Assembly (NCBI RefSeq): GCF_015668515.1
Contig: NZ_JADPFO010000001.1
Coordinates: 1,142,823-1,206,822 of the forward strand
Reading direction: 5' to 3'
Length of the DNA stretch: 64,000 bases
Source: Paraclostridium tenue
GTDB taxonomy: Bacteria; Bacillota; Clostridia; Peptostreptococcales; Peptostreptococcaceae
Shown: positions 55,185 through 63,813 of the stretch, one piece after another
Layout: every line of letters starts with the position of its first letter
How positions within the stretch are numbered: position 1 is the first letter of the stretch
Translations under genes and position numbers: made by a program
The notes under the pieces: model-generated
The model's database searches: none
The model's input: the letters and a program-made list of their open reading frames with translations, nothing else
Told to the model about the DNA's origin: nothing

Positions 55185-55862
55185 CTATATTTTATCTACA
55201 TTATCAATTTTAGATAATTCATTTATATCAATGCTTTCGCTATATTCTACTTTATTTATTTTACAGTTTTCACCTATTATAATATTTTTACCTCTTACTA
55301 TATCAACATCACAGTTTGATAACTTTATATTGTCACCTTCAATTACTTTAATATATGCGTGGTTGTTTTTAATTCTTTTAGGTATAAATATTTTAAATAT
55401 ATTTTTTGATTTTTTTTCACCACATATTTCTATATTAGTTGCTCCTATTTCACCGATTCTTGATTCTCCTTCTGTAAATAAGTAAAAATCTTCACAATTT
55501 ATAAGACCATCACATATAATATTTCCTTGTAAATCTATCTTTTCACTTTCAATATCTTCTTTTACCTTTATGCAACCTTCTCCAGAAATCTTATGAGATT
55601 TTATATTTTTTTCAATAGTTGCAACTCCTGCTACATTTATATCTTGTGCTTTTAATGATTCACTACTTTTTAATACACCTGATACTTTAAATTCTTCACA
55701 CTGTATATTTTTACTATTTTTTAATACACCTGATACATCAAGCTTATTGCATATTATATCTCCTTTTAATGAATATACTCCTGATATATTCATATCTTCA
55801 AACTTTCCACCACCGCTACTTCCTACTCCATCTAAATTTATAGAATGTAATTTATTATCCAT
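55185..55862 (-). CDS. Bactofilin-like polymer-forming protein (YhbE/F type), first gene
   Basis: About 225 residues from the ATG at 55862, chosen because AAAGGAG precedes it by 5 bases. The beta-helix rungs read GGGKFEDMNISGVYSLKGDI and DVSGVLKNSKNIQCEEFKVS, with a shared C-terminal cap SRIGEIGATNIEICGEKKSK homologous to the second protein. The two genes are diverged paralogues that may co-polymerise. In B. subtilis the homologous operon is required for swarming. First gene of a three-gene unit with the second bactofilin and YhbD. Confidence 0.85.
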   Translation of the reverse strand: MDNKLHSINLDGVGSSGGGKFEDMNISGVYSLKGDIICNKLDVSGVLKNSKNIQCEEFKVSGVLKSSESLKAQDINVAGVATIEKNIKSHKISGEGCIKVKEDIESEKIDLQGNIICDGLINCEDFYLFTEGESRIGEIGATNIEICGEKKSKNIFKIFIPKRIKNNHAYIKVIEGDNIKLSNCDVDIVRGKNIIIGENCKINKVEYSESIDINELSKIDNVDKI

Positions 55863-56003
55863 ATTAACTCCTTTCAAAATACTATCTATTTATATTTTAA
55901 CTTTGTAACAATGTTTTATTTAATATATTCATACTATCAAAACAATGTTACACTGTCAATCATAATAAATCTTATATATATCTTATGACGTTTTACATTT
56001 ATA

Positions 56004-56036
56004 AAAAACACATTGATAAAATTATCAATGTGTTTT
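56004..56036 (-). terminator. Terminator of S41 protease gene
   Basis: Stem AAAACACATTGAT / ATCAATGTGTTTT, 9 bases after the stop codon. Confidence 0.88.
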
Positions 56037-56044
56037 CATAAATT

Positions 56045-57772
56045 TTAATTTATAATCTCTATAGCTTTTTCTAAAAGTTCATCTCTACCTTCTTTTACTC
56101 CCTGTATAGTAGGCTCTATATAAATATCTGGTTTTATTCCTACTCTTTGAGTTTGTGATTTATCTGGATTATAAATTCCAACTCCTTTGATAAGAGTATT
56201 TATACCACCTGGTAAACTAAAACTAGTTACATTTCCATCTGTACCAATAGAATCACTACCTATCACCTTAGCATTAGGTGCATTTCTTAGGGACATAACT
56301 GTAAACTCTGATTGACTTTGGCTACGTTCATTCATAAGTATCATCACTTTACCTTTGTAATAATTTTTATTATTTGAACCAACTTTTAAATCTTCATATA
56401 GTATAAATTCTCCTGGAACTGATTGATTAGGCACTGATGTTTTTGCAAAAGTAACTTCTTTAGGCATAAGATATTTACCTAGACTATATACAATAAAATC
56501 AGATGGATAATATCTTAAATCTACAATAAGACCTTTTGTATCCATAAACTTATCCATTATTTTATCAATTTCACCTTCTTCTAATTCCCCTGGGTTAATA
56601 TATCCTATATTTTTATCTATTAGTTTGTGTGAATCTTCATCTATATCAAACATATTTATATCAGGGTAGCACTTAACATTTTGTGTTATCTTATTATCAT
56701 CTCTTTTAATAGTAAGGTTCATACTATCTTTTGAGGTTGCAAATAATTCATACTGTAATCTATTTACTATTGCTGATTTCTTTGAAAGTGATGCATATTT
56801 AGATTTTTCTTTTATTACTTCAAATATATCTTTATCATTAATTTTTAATACAATATCCCCTTTTTTAAGCTTACATTCCTTTTCATACTTAGGTAATACA
56901 TTTTTTATAACAATCTGATTTTCTATTAATCCAAATTCTATTGGTGCATATTTATCTCCCCTATATTTATCTAAAGTACCATTAGTATCAGAAACCATTG
57001 CATGTGGGTCGTGTATTTTTGTTGCAAGTCCTTCTACTGCTAGCTTATATTCTAATTCATCTTTAGTTTCTATAAATTTAGGTATAAATTCAGTTAAAAC
57101 ACTATCCCAATTTTCTTCTATTATATCTTTGTACGGATAATAATACTCAATTATATTCCAATATCTAAATAAGCTAAGTAATTTATAACCACTATCATCA
57201 TATTTCATATTATTATATGCTTTTTCATTTTTAAAATCTGAGAAAGGAGAGTCTTTAGAATAAGAAACATAAGCTTTAGCTCGTTTGGATATATTAGTAT
57301 TTGATATTTTAATTAATAAATCACCTAAATTTTTATCTATATACTTTTCATCTTTTATCCAAGCTAAATCTCTTTTTAGCATAACTTCCTTATCTTTATC
57401 ATTTTCTGCGTTTTCTTTTACTTTTCCTAATTTCATAATCCAATAATATAATATTTTATCTGTATCATTTGAGTTTTTTGAAGCTAATATATCTGGAGTT
57501 ATTCTAAACAGTTCATAATCCCAATTTACTGACCCAGAAACTACTTTTGGATGATAGTATTTTACAAGTCCCCAAACTTTACATAATTTCTTTAGATTTT
57601 CAACTTGATTTTTATTTAAGTTTTCAATTTTTATATTGCTTCCATTATCAAATTCTCTATCAAAATCTCTTTTGTCCATAGCTGAAAATATAAGTGCTAT
57701 TATAATAAAAATACCTATTACAATTGGCATTAATGTTTTGATTTTTGAATTTTTTATTTTTTCTTTATCCAT
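56045..57772 (-). CDS. S41 family membrane-anchored peptidase
   Basis: A 575-residue protein with an N-terminal membrane anchor (about 13-32, TLMPIVIGIFIIIALIFSAM). An S41 N-terminal region follows, LKKLCKVWGLVKYYHPKVVS (about 60-80) and RYWNIIEYYYPYKDIIEENW (about 205-224). A PDZ-like segment is near 275-320 (KKGDIVLKIND), and the tail-specific protease core is at about 390-550. The catalytic area is VMILMNERSQSQSEFTVMSL, followed by NAKVIGSDSIGTDGNVTSF. It would be a C-terminal-processing type protease acting outside the membrane; substrate unknown. It is alone on its transcript. Confidence 0.85.
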   Translation of the reverse strand: MDKEKIKNSKIKTLMPIVIGIFIIIALIFSAMDKRDFDREFDNGSNIKIENLNKNQVENLKKLCKVWGLVKYYHPKVVSGSVNWDYELFRITPDILASKNSNDTDKILYYWIMKLGKVKENAENDKDKEVMLKRDLAWIKDEKYIDKNLGDLLIKISNTNISKRAKAYVSYSKDSPFSDFKNEKAYNNMKYDDSGYKLLSLFRYWNIIEYYYPYKDIIEENWDSVLTEFIPKFIETKDELEYKLAVEGLATKIHDPHAMVSDTNGTLDKYRGDKYAPIEFGLIENQIVIKNVLPKYEKECKLKKGDIVLKINDKDIFEVIKEKSKYASLSKKSAIVNRLQYELFATSKDSMNLTIKRDDNKITQNVKCYPDINMFDIDEDSHKLIDKNIGYINPGELEEGEIDKIMDKFMDTKGLIVDLRYYPSDFIVYSLGKYLMPKEVTFAKTSVPNQSVPGEFILYEDLKVGSNNKNYYKGKVMILMNERSQSQSEFTVMSLRNAPNAKVIGSDSIGTDGNVTSFSLPGGINTLIKGVGIYNPDKSQTQRVGIKPDIYIEPTIQGVKEGRDELLEKAIEIIN

Positions 57773-58135
57773 GCTTTATCCCCTTTATTTTCTAGGTTAT
57801 TTGAAATACTTGCAAAAAAATTATATACTTTAACAACTTACATATACTTTTCATTTTAAATTACTAGATTGTATATCTTATTTGATATATTAACATTTCG
57901 ATATTTTTCAATATAATCCTCTAAAATTTTGTTATTTTCCAATTATATCTTTACTAAAGATGTCGTATTTAAGTTAGAGGATATGCTTAATAAAATTTAA
58001 CTAGGCTTTAGTGATGGTATAGCGAAATACTATACCATCTTTTATTTTTAAAATTTCAGTCATAAGATAAAAATCAATGTGATATATATGTAATATAGAG
58101 ATATAAATATATCACATTAACGGAGGGATTTATTT
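57773..58135. other. Divergent intergenic region
   Basis: Holds the repeated hairpin at 58013-58039 and a weak plus-strand open tail at about 57935-58004 (FSNYIFTKDVVFKLEDMLNK) just before it, which may be the last trace of a lost gene. Promoters for the S41 gene and the DUF3796 gene must lie here; none stands out. Confidence 0.4.
58013..58039 (+). terminator. GATGGTATAG-type hairpin (copy 4)
   Basis: Perfect stem GATGGTATAG / CTATACCATC followed by TTTTATTTTT. There is no intact gene upstream, so it is probably an orphan terminator. Confidence 0.65.
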
Positions 58136-58498
58136 ATGAAATGGGTAAACAAGTATTCATTTTTATTTGCTTTATTTGGCTTTTTTGGCTTTAAAGAATT
58201 AAATGGTGAACCACTAGGTCTCATAAATTTTGCTTTCTTTGGATATTTTTCTCACATTTGGTGGTATAAGCTAGGTGATGTTGAAGATGAACGCTTAATT
58301 TATAATAAACATAAAGCAGGTTCTATAGCATTTTATACAGGCTTTGTCCTAGCAGTTGTATCAAGTGTATTAATTAATCTATATACAGTAGATTTATTAA
58401 CACTTTATAGATTGCAAATATTAATACTAGCACTTACTTTTGCAATATCAATGAATTTATGGGCATTTTTAACTTACAAATTTGATACAGGGAACTAA
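58136..58498 (+). CDS. DUF3796 family membrane protein
   Basis: A 120-residue protein with four hydrophobic segments: about 8-22 FLFALFGFFGF, 28-45, 62-83 and 92-115. The DUF3796 hallmark GFFGFKELNGEPLGLINFAF is near the N-terminus. GGAGGGA precedes the ATG. It is followed after 5 bases by a small XRE repressor gene; this membrane-protein plus regulator pair is common in Firmicutes and is probably self-controlled. Function unknown. Confidence 0.85.
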   Translation: MKWVNKYSFLFALFGFFGFKELNGEPLGLINFAFFGYFSHIWWYKLGDVEDERLIYNKHKAGSIAFYTGFVLAVVSSVLINLYTVDLLTLYRLQILILALTFAISMNLWAFLTYKFDTGN

Positions 58499-58503
58499 AA
58501 ATT

Positions 58504-58707
58504 ATGACAAAGTTTATTAGTAATTTAAAGAAATATCGTCAATTTAATGAATTAACTCAAGAAGAATTAGCTACTAGAGTTAATGTACGAAGAGAAACTA
58601 TAGCTCGTTTAGAAAATGCTAAATACAATCCTTCACTTGAATTAGCTGTAAGAATTTCAAAGGAGTTAAATACTCCCATTGAAAAATTATTTATTTTTGA
58701 ATTTTAA
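58504..58707 (+). CDS. Small XRE (HTH_3) regulator
   Basis: A 67-residue single-domain regulator: MTKFISNLKKYRQFNELTQE then ELATRVNVRRETIARLENAK, ending KELNTPIEKLFIFEF. It is the size and form of YozG/YgzD-type repressors that accompany DUF3796-like membrane proteins. Its start lies 5 bases past the DUF3796 stop without a clear separate ribosome site, so translational coupling is likely. Confidence 0.9.
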   Translation: MTKFISNLKKYRQFNELTQEELATRVNVRRETIARLENAKYNPSLELAVRISKELNTPIEKLFIFEF

Positions 58708-58741
58708 ATATCGCAATATATTAATCAGTTATAAATTAAAG

Positions 58742-58833
58742 CAAACTGTTATTCCAGCAAATGAAAATCCAGGATTTTCAGCTCCAGGTACAGCATCTCC
58801 ATATTGTTATCAAATTGTCTTTGAGAAAAAATG
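58742..58833 (+). pseudogene. Coding-like fragment, unknown family
   Basis: An open stretch without a start reads KQTVIPANENPGFSAPGTAS followed by PYCYQIVFEKKCP and a stop. The composition is protein-like (Pro/Gly-rich), unlike the surrounding AT-rich spacer. It is probably the 3' end of a lost gene whose terminator remains next to it. Confidence 0.4.
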
Positions 58834-58868
58834 CCCTTAAAGTCCAAATACATGGATTTTAAGGGCAT
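58829..58868. terminator. Terminator between XRE gene/fragment and GNAT gene
   Basis: Stem ATGCCCTTAAA / TTTAAGGGCAT with a long loop, serving both convergent directions. Confidence 0.75.
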
Positions 58869-58910
58869 TGATTTTATTTTTCTAAATGTATTTTTAGAAA
58901 AGAGTTTATT

Positions 58911-59417
58911 TTATATATTTAACCAGTATCTATTAAATTCTACTCCATTAGAATCAATTTCTTTAGACTCTAAAACTCCACCATTATTTAATATTATTTT
59001 ATTAGACCCTATGTTGCTTTCATCACATGTAATCAAAATTCTATCTAGGTTAATATCTTTGCAAAATCCTATAACTTGCTCTAACATTTTTGTTCCAATA
59101 CCTTTTTTTCTTTGGCTGGGACATACATAACATCCTATATGTCCAACTCTAAATTTTAAATAATCATTAAGCTCATGTTTTACACTCATCTGCCCAACTA
59201 TATTATTTGTATTAGTATCTACAGCATAAAATATAGTATATGGAACAAAACCTTTTGGTAAATTTATTCCATTTGAATAATTCTCATATTCTTGTACTGT
59301 TTTATTAAAATCATTGTCTATTAATTTAAATACTTCAGGTAAATCTTGAGATTCAAGCAAGAAATCCCTTAATTTAATCTCCATACTATTGCTTAGTTTT
59401 ACTAACTTTATTCCCAT
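58911..59417 (-). CDS. GNAT family N-acetyltransferase
   Basis: A 168-residue acetyltransferase. The acetyl-CoA loop is VCPSQRKKGIGTKMLEQVIG (about 97-116), preceded by the strand DTNTNNIVGQMSVKHELNDY and followed by RILITCDESNIGSNKIILNN and GGVLESKE. These match GNAT motifs A and B of predicted small-molecule or antibiotic acetyltransferases. Substrate unknown. AGGAGGGG is 4 bases before the ATG. Monocistronic. Confidence 0.88.
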   Translation of the reverse strand: MGIKLVKLSNSMEIKLRDFLLESQDLPEVFKLIDNDFNKTVQEYENYSNGINLPKGFVPYTIFYAVDTNTNNIVGQMSVKHELNDYLKFRVGHIGCYVCPSQRKKGIGTKMLEQVIGFCKDINLDRILITCDESNIGSNKIILNNGGVLESKEIDSNGVEFNRYWLNI

Positions 59418-59529
59418 ATAACCCCTCCTTTCTAATAAGACTAATTTAATTTTTCATTAAATTCAATCTAAAATTAAGCTAGTAGTTAAATTTTTATTTT
59501 GAAGATAGTTATATAAAACTTGTACTTTT

Positions 59530-60060
59530 TTAAAGTTTAAGTAGTATTTTATAAAGTAAATTTGAAATTTCTTTCTGCTGTATAGATAATCCATTTTCTA
59601 GCCATTCTACTAACACTCCTACAATTCCAGAAACTATAAATGTGGATTCAATTTTATTTAATTCAGAAACCTCTTCGCATAAACAACTTTCTAAAACTTT
59701 TTTATTAAAAAAGGACTTAACTTTTTTACCATTAGAATCTTGCTGTATTAAAAATAAAAAAATATCTTTATTTGCCTCAACATACTCTGTAATATTTTCT
59801 AATATTATCTTAAGGTTTGTTGGATCACAACTCGGGTATGACCTATCAAACATTTCCTCAAGTTCATTGTACAATTCTTCTTCTATATGCTCATATAAAT
59901 CATATACATCCTTATAGTGTAAGTAAAATGTCCCTCTTCCTAATTCTGCTTTTCTAGATATTTCAGCTACGGTTATTTGATTTAAATTTTTTTCTTTTAT
60001 AAGGGATATAAAGGCATTTCGAATAGACCTTTGAGTTTTAATTACTCTTTTATCTTTCAT
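59530..60060 (-). CDS. TetR family regulator
   Basis: A 176-residue regulator with helix-turn-helix LNQITVAEISRKAELGRGTF followed by YLHYKDVYDLYEHI (about 24-57), DhaS-like in style, and a TetR_C_8-type C-terminus. It is divergent from the EFR1-type gene. Two large palindromes between them (60098-60125 and 60167-60198) are the likely binding sites. The ribosome site is AAGGAGGAA before the ATG. Confidence 0.88.
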   Translation of the reverse strand: MKDKRVIKTQRSIRNAFISLIKEKNLNQITVAEISRKAELGRGTFYLHYKDVYDLYEHIEEELYNELEEMFDRSYPSCDPTNLKIILENITEYVEANKDIFLFLIQQDSNGKKVKSFFNKKVLESCLCEEVSELNKIESTFIVSGIVGVLVEWLENGLSIQQKEISNLLYKILLKL

Positions 60061-60097
60061 ATTTTATAAATTCCTCCTTGATACTGAACACATTTTA

Positions 60098-60125
60098 CTT
60101 AAGTGTCTAATATTAAACACTTAAG
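60098..60125. promoter_or_regulatory. 28-bp near-perfect palindrome (TetR operator candidate)
   Basis: CTTAAGTGT and ACACTTAAG arms around a TAATATTA-like centre; only one base pair in the 28 is mismatched. It lies 38 bases before the tetR start, well placed to repress tetR and perhaps the divergent gene. Confidence 0.7.
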
Positions 60126-60166
60126 ATAATATCGCACATAGAATTAATGACTATTTTAAATTATAA

Positions 60167-60198
60167 TGAACATGTGAATTTAAATCAACACGTGTTCA
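60167..60198. promoter_or_regulatory. TGAACATGTG / CACGTGTTCA inverted repeat
   Basis: Ten-bp arms with one mismatch, 12-base spacer, 44 bases before the EFR1-type start. A second operator for the TetR protein or another regulator. Confidence 0.55.
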
Positions 60199-60241
60199 TT
60201 AAGAGTTAAAGTTTTAAAAATATATTTAAGGAGATATGATT

Positions 60242-60991
60242 ATGATTTTATATTTTACTGGAACAGGTAATAGTCGATATGTAGCCCGTAAAATTGCCGA
60301 AGAAATAAATGATGAAGTTGTATCAATAAATCAACTTATAAAACAAGAAAGTACAGATGAATTAATATCTAAAAATAAACCATTTATATTTGTATGTCCT
60401 ACTTACGCATGGAGATTACCAAAAGTGGTTACAGAGTTCATTAGAAAAACGAAATTCTCTGGAAATAATAAAGTTTACTTTATAATGACTTGTGGTGAAG
60501 ATACAGCAAAAGCAATAAACTATATTCAAAAGCTATGTGATGATAAAGGATGGGAACTAAAAGGTATGGCAGAAATTAAAATGCCAGAAAATTATATAGC
60601 TTTATTTCCTGTACCAGATAAGGAAACAGCAAAACAAATAATTGAAGAAGCAGATAAACTAATATATAAAATTGCATCCGATATACGTAATGAAAATAAT
60701 TTTAATATTGTTGCCCCTAGTGGTTTAAATGGAACAATAAAAAGCGGTATAACAAATATAGCCTTTTATAAATTTATTGTTCATGCAAAAGGATTTTACT
60801 CTACTAATCAATGTATTGGATGTGGGAAATGTGTAAATTTATGCCCACTAAATAATATTATCTTAAAAAATGAAAAACCAACTTGGAAAAATAAGTGTAC
60901 TAATTGTATGGCATGTATTTCTGGTTGTCCTACTAAAGCTATTGAATATAAAAATAAAACACAAAATAAAGAAAGATATTACTTAAAATAA
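60242..60991 (+). CDS. EFR1 family flavodoxin/ferredoxin
   Basis: About 249 residues. The N-terminal flavodoxin-like domain begins ILYFTGTGNSRYVARKIAEE (FMN loop TGTGNS) and has FVCPTYAWRLPKVVTEFI. The C-terminus carries two [4Fe-4S] motifs, CIGCGKCVNLCP and CTNCMACISGCP. EFR1 proteins are electron carriers of anaerobes. The ATG at 60242 is chosen as AAGGAG is 8 bases upstream, compared with 2 for the ATG at 60236. Divergent from a TetR regulator with two palindromes between, so it is probably inducible. Confidence 0.9.
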   Translation: MILYFTGTGNSRYVARKIAEEINDEVVSINQLIKQESTDELISKNKPFIFVCPTYAWRLPKVVTEFIRKTKFSGNNKVYFIMTCGEDTAKAINYIQKLCDDKGWELKGMAEIKMPENYIALFPVPDKETAKQIIEEADKLIYKIASDIRNENNFNIVAPSGLNGTIKSGITNIAFYKFIVHAKGFYSTNQCIGCGKCVNLCPLNNIILKNEKPTWKNKCTNCMACISGCPTKAIEYKNKTQNKERYYLK

Positions 60992-61124
60992 TACCTTTAA
61001 TTTTTTAAGATTTACATTCAATTGACTATAATAGAAAGAATCTAAAAAAGTGATTGAAGTGTTACTAAATGAAATTAATTATAACTATTCATTAAATTTT
61101 CATTTACGTTATATTAACAAATAA

Positions 61125-61174
61125 AAATAGTGTATCTATTGAAATTACTTACTTTTACTAGATACACTATTTTT
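61125..61174. terminator. Bidirectional terminator
   Basis: Stem AAAATAGTGTATCTA / TAGATACACTATTTTT with a loop of about 20 bases, between the convergent EFR1-type and DUF4179 genes. Confidence 0.8.
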
Positions 61175-61204
61175 TAAATTTAACTGAAACAAATAATACT
61201 TATA

Positions 61205-62233
61205 TTAATTTAATTGTCCTAAATCTATTGTAAATTCATCTCCAATTTTTTTAAAATCATCATTCATTTTGCCACTTTTATCATCTTGTTTTGCCGCATA
61301 CAAACCTAACTTTAATTTTGTTGCTTTCTTATCTAAATTTTTCTCTAAATTATTAAATATAAATACACCTTCATTTTCATCTGTTCTTTTTAGATAAAAC
61401 CCAACATCATTACCTAAATCATCATGTCCAACTAATTTTAAATCATAATCTACATACTTTTTATTATGAATATCTCTATCATAAATTATTTTAGTACCTA
61501 AATCGTTAGTTCTATATTCTTTTAATTTTATGGTCTCATCCTTACCTAACTTAAAAGATTGATTTAATTTTATAGTTTTAGTATTAGCAGCAAGTTCATC
61601 TCCGTTTGTTTTAAATTCAAATACCCATTTTCCATTTATTGTTTTCTCTTTATTATTTTCAATATAAAATGGATTAGAATAAACTATTTTTACATCTAAG
61701 TCACCTTTTAACTCAGAGCCTATATTATATGTCATTACTTCTTCCACAGTATTTTTATCAATCCCAATAGCACTACCACTTCCACCTTCTATTTTAAGTT
61801 CACCATTTATATAAATCTTTGGAATACTTAAAATACTAGCATTTTCAAGTTCTTTTTTATATTCATATCTAGTAGATAGTGTAAGTTCATCTCCATCGAT
61901 TATAACTTCATTTAAAGTTATTGTAAGTCCATTCTTAGTAATAGACTTCCCTACTACAGTTTTGTAATTGTCTAAATTTGATTCTATTCCTAATGTATTT
62001 TTTATATCATATATTGCTTTATGCATACTTGCATAAACAGGTCGGTTAAATACCAATAATCCACCAACTACAACTAACCCAGATAATCCTGCAACTAATA
62101 TTTTTTTCTTAGATTTTTTTCTATTATTTAATTTAGATTTAACTTTTGACTTTATTAATTCTTTATCTACTTTAACTTCTTCATAATTATCTATATCAAA
62201 TTTTACATCATTAAATATTTTATATTCATTCAT
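61205..62233 (-). CDS. DUF4179 anti-sigma factor-like protein
   Basis: A 342-residue membrane protein: a 45-residue basic cytoplasmic N-terminus, one membrane helix (about 46-63, ILVAGLSGLVVVGGLLVF), then NRPVYASMHKAIYDIKNTLG and an extracytoplasmic DUF4179/DUF5643 beta domain with NYKTVVGKSITKNGLTITLN. It lies 15 bases after an ECF sigma factor gene. The cytoplasmic tail would bind the sigma factor, with release by an envelope signal. The C-terminus is Asp/Lys-rich. Target regulon unknown. Confidence 0.85.
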   Translation of the reverse strand: MNEYKIFNDVKFDIDNYEEVKVDKELIKSKVKSKLNNRKKSKKKILVAGLSGLVVVGGLLVFNRPVYASMHKAIYDIKNTLGIESNLDNYKTVVGKSITKNGLTITLNEVIIDGDELTLSTRYEYKKELENASILSIPKIYINGELKIEGGSGSAIGIDKNTVEEVMTYNIGSELKGDLDVKIVYSNPFYIENNKEKTINGKWVFEFKTNGDELAANTKTIKLNQSFKLGKDETIKLKEYRTNDLGTKIIYDRDIHNKKYVDYDLKLVGHDDLGNDVGFYLKRTDENEGVFIFNNLEKNLDKKATKLKLGLYAAKQDDKSGKMNDDFKKIGDEFTIDLGQLN

Positions 62234-62248
62234 ATAATTTAATCCCCC

Positions 62249-62770
62249 TTATTTACCCATACTTTCTCTAATTTTTTTCCTACCTCTAGATAATCTACTA
62301 TATAAGCTAGATATAGTTATATTGTTTTCTTTGGCTATTTCTTGAGGATCTTCTTCTCTTAAATAATATTTTTTAAAGATATCTTTATCTTTTTCATTTA
62401 AATGTTTAAAAATATCTTCCAAATCTTGTTTTATTTCAAGACTAAGTAAATTCTTATCTATGTAATAAGTATCTTCGTTTATTTCAGATGTATTAGCTGT
62501 TGATAAGTATTTCTTTTTATAATTAATAGCTTTATATTTAGCTATAACGCAAATCCAATTTTTAAAAGTATTTTTATCTTTTTCAAAATACTCAATATTA
62601 TCCCAAATAGCTAAAAACACATCACTTACACATTCTTCTTCATAGTTTTTTAATTTACCTAAATTAGTTCTTACAATAGATGCTATAAGTCCACTATATT
62701 TATCTATTAGCATCTCTATTCCCTCTTGCTTTCTCTTTTTTATATATTTAATAATCAATTTATCTTGCAA
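62249..62770 (-). CDS. ECF-type RNA polymerase sigma factor (TTG start)
   Basis: About 173 residues. Region 2 is at about 18-80, LIDKYSGLIASIVRTNLGKL and CVSDVFLAIWDNI; region 4 at about 115-170, LEDIFKHLNEKDKDIFKKYY and PQEIAKENNITISSLYSRLS. The TTG at 62770 has a fine ribosome site (GGGGGAG, 4 bases), while the ATG at 62797 does not. Between the two lies a run of eight G. Transcribed ahead of the DUF4179 gene, 15 bases apart. Confidence 0.88.
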   Translation of the reverse strand: MQDKLIIKYIKKRKQEGIEMLIDKYSGLIASIVRTNLGKLKNYEEECVSDVFLAIWDNIEYFEKDKNTFKNWICVIAKYKAINYKKKYLSTANTSEINEDTYYIDKNLLSLEIKQDLEDIFKHLNEKDKDIFKKYYLREEDPQEIAKENNITISSLYSRLSRGRKKIRESMGK

Positions 62771-62897
62771 GTTACTCCCCCCCCTATTTAAATCCATTTA
62801 CTACTTGTAAAAGCTTTTACATTTACAAATACAATTTTAAAAGTAAAAACCTTGCACTTTTATGAAAATTTATTTAAATTTTTAAAACTTATATAAA

Positions 62898-62937
62898 AAA
62901 CCCCTAGAATTTACTTCTTTAAATTCTAAGGGCTTTA
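62898..62937 (-). terminator. Terminator between sigma and VanZ genes
   Basis: Stem CCCCTAGAATTTA / TAAATTCTAAGGG; U-rich on the minus strand. It lies 60 bases after the VanZ stop. Confidence 0.75.
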
Positions 62938-62995
62938 ATTTTACTATAAATATTTATAAAGTAAAATAACTAATTAATTTAATATATTTACTTTA

Positions 62996-63646
62996 TTAAG
63001 AAACAAGCATCCAGTTATACAAGAAAAACTCTCCTAAAACAGCTAATGTAAGATATATAATAGCTTCATTTTTAGATATAGAAATAGTCATTTTATTTGT
63101 ATTAATAGTAGTTTCACTTTTAGATATAAAAGCATATTTTTCACTTATACTATTAAATAAACTACTTACACATACCCATATGAAATACCCCAAAACAGCA
63201 CCTAAAGAGTTCATCATTAAATCATCAATATCCGTAGCTCTATGATTGAATAATTGACAAATCTCAATTGCTAATGAAAAACCTAATCCAGTATAAAATA
63301 CTTTAACAGTATTTCTAAACTTTTCCCAAATCAAAGGAAGTAAAAATCCTAAAGGCATAAACATAATAATATTTAAAATATACGTCCTAATACCCTCTGA
63401 GTTAAATGGTATTAATTTTATTTCTTCTATTCTAATAATTCCACCATATTGCCCTATATCCCATACACTACCAATTCCAGCTACACTAAATGCTAAGTAA
63501 ATATAAATTAAGAAAATATAGACCCATATTAAATGTGGTATTAAATATGTTTTTTCTTTTAAATCTTCTGATTTTACAGCTATTATTTGATATATTAAAC
63601 AAGGTATGATTACACAAAGAAGTGGATAAATTATCGACATAATCAT
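62996..63646 (-). CDS. VanZ family membrane protein
   Basis: A 216-residue protein with five or six hydrophobic segments. The VanZ pattern is present: IRTYILNIIMFMPLGFLLPL in the middle and LGFSLAIEICQLFNHRATDI followed by DDLMMNSLGAVLGYFI. The last segment is separate (about 193-210). VanZ confers low-level teicoplanin resistance in enterococci, but most homologues have no known role. GGAGAGAAATT precedes the ATG. Probably its own transcript. Confidence 0.85.
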   Translation of the reverse strand: MIMSIIYPLLCVIIPCLIYQIIAVKSEDLKEKTYLIPHLIWVYIFLIYIYLAFSVAGIGSVWDIGQYGGIIRIEEIKLIPFNSEGIRTYILNIIMFMPLGFLLPLIWEKFRNTVKVFYTGLGFSLAIEICQLFNHRATDIDDLMMNSLGAVLGYFIWVCVSSLFNSISEKYAFISKSETTINTNKMTISISKNEAIIYLTLAVLGEFFLYNWMLVS

Positions 63647-63754
63647 AATTTCTCTCCTTTTAAATTTAATTTGTTTTCTACTATGATAATAGCATTATTT
63701 TAGCTTTATAAATCTTAAGATTTTCTTACTTTTTCTAAAGTTAAAATAACAAAA

Positions 63755-63788
63755 TAAAAAACCATTAAAATCAAATTTAACGGTTTTC
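63755..63788 (-). terminator. Terminator of the gene running off the window end
   Basis: Stem AAACCGTTAAATTTGA-type / TTTTAATGGTTT with T-run on the minus strand, 26 bases after the stop at 63814. Confidence 0.75.
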
Positions 63789-63813
63789 ATTAAATAATAT
63801 ATAAATTATTAGT

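Noticed and set aside
60098-60125. Relation of the ACACTTAAG palindrome to the AAACACTTAA core of the hairpin elements
   Set aside because: Only 9-10 bases in common, and the remaining conserved parts of the elements are missing.
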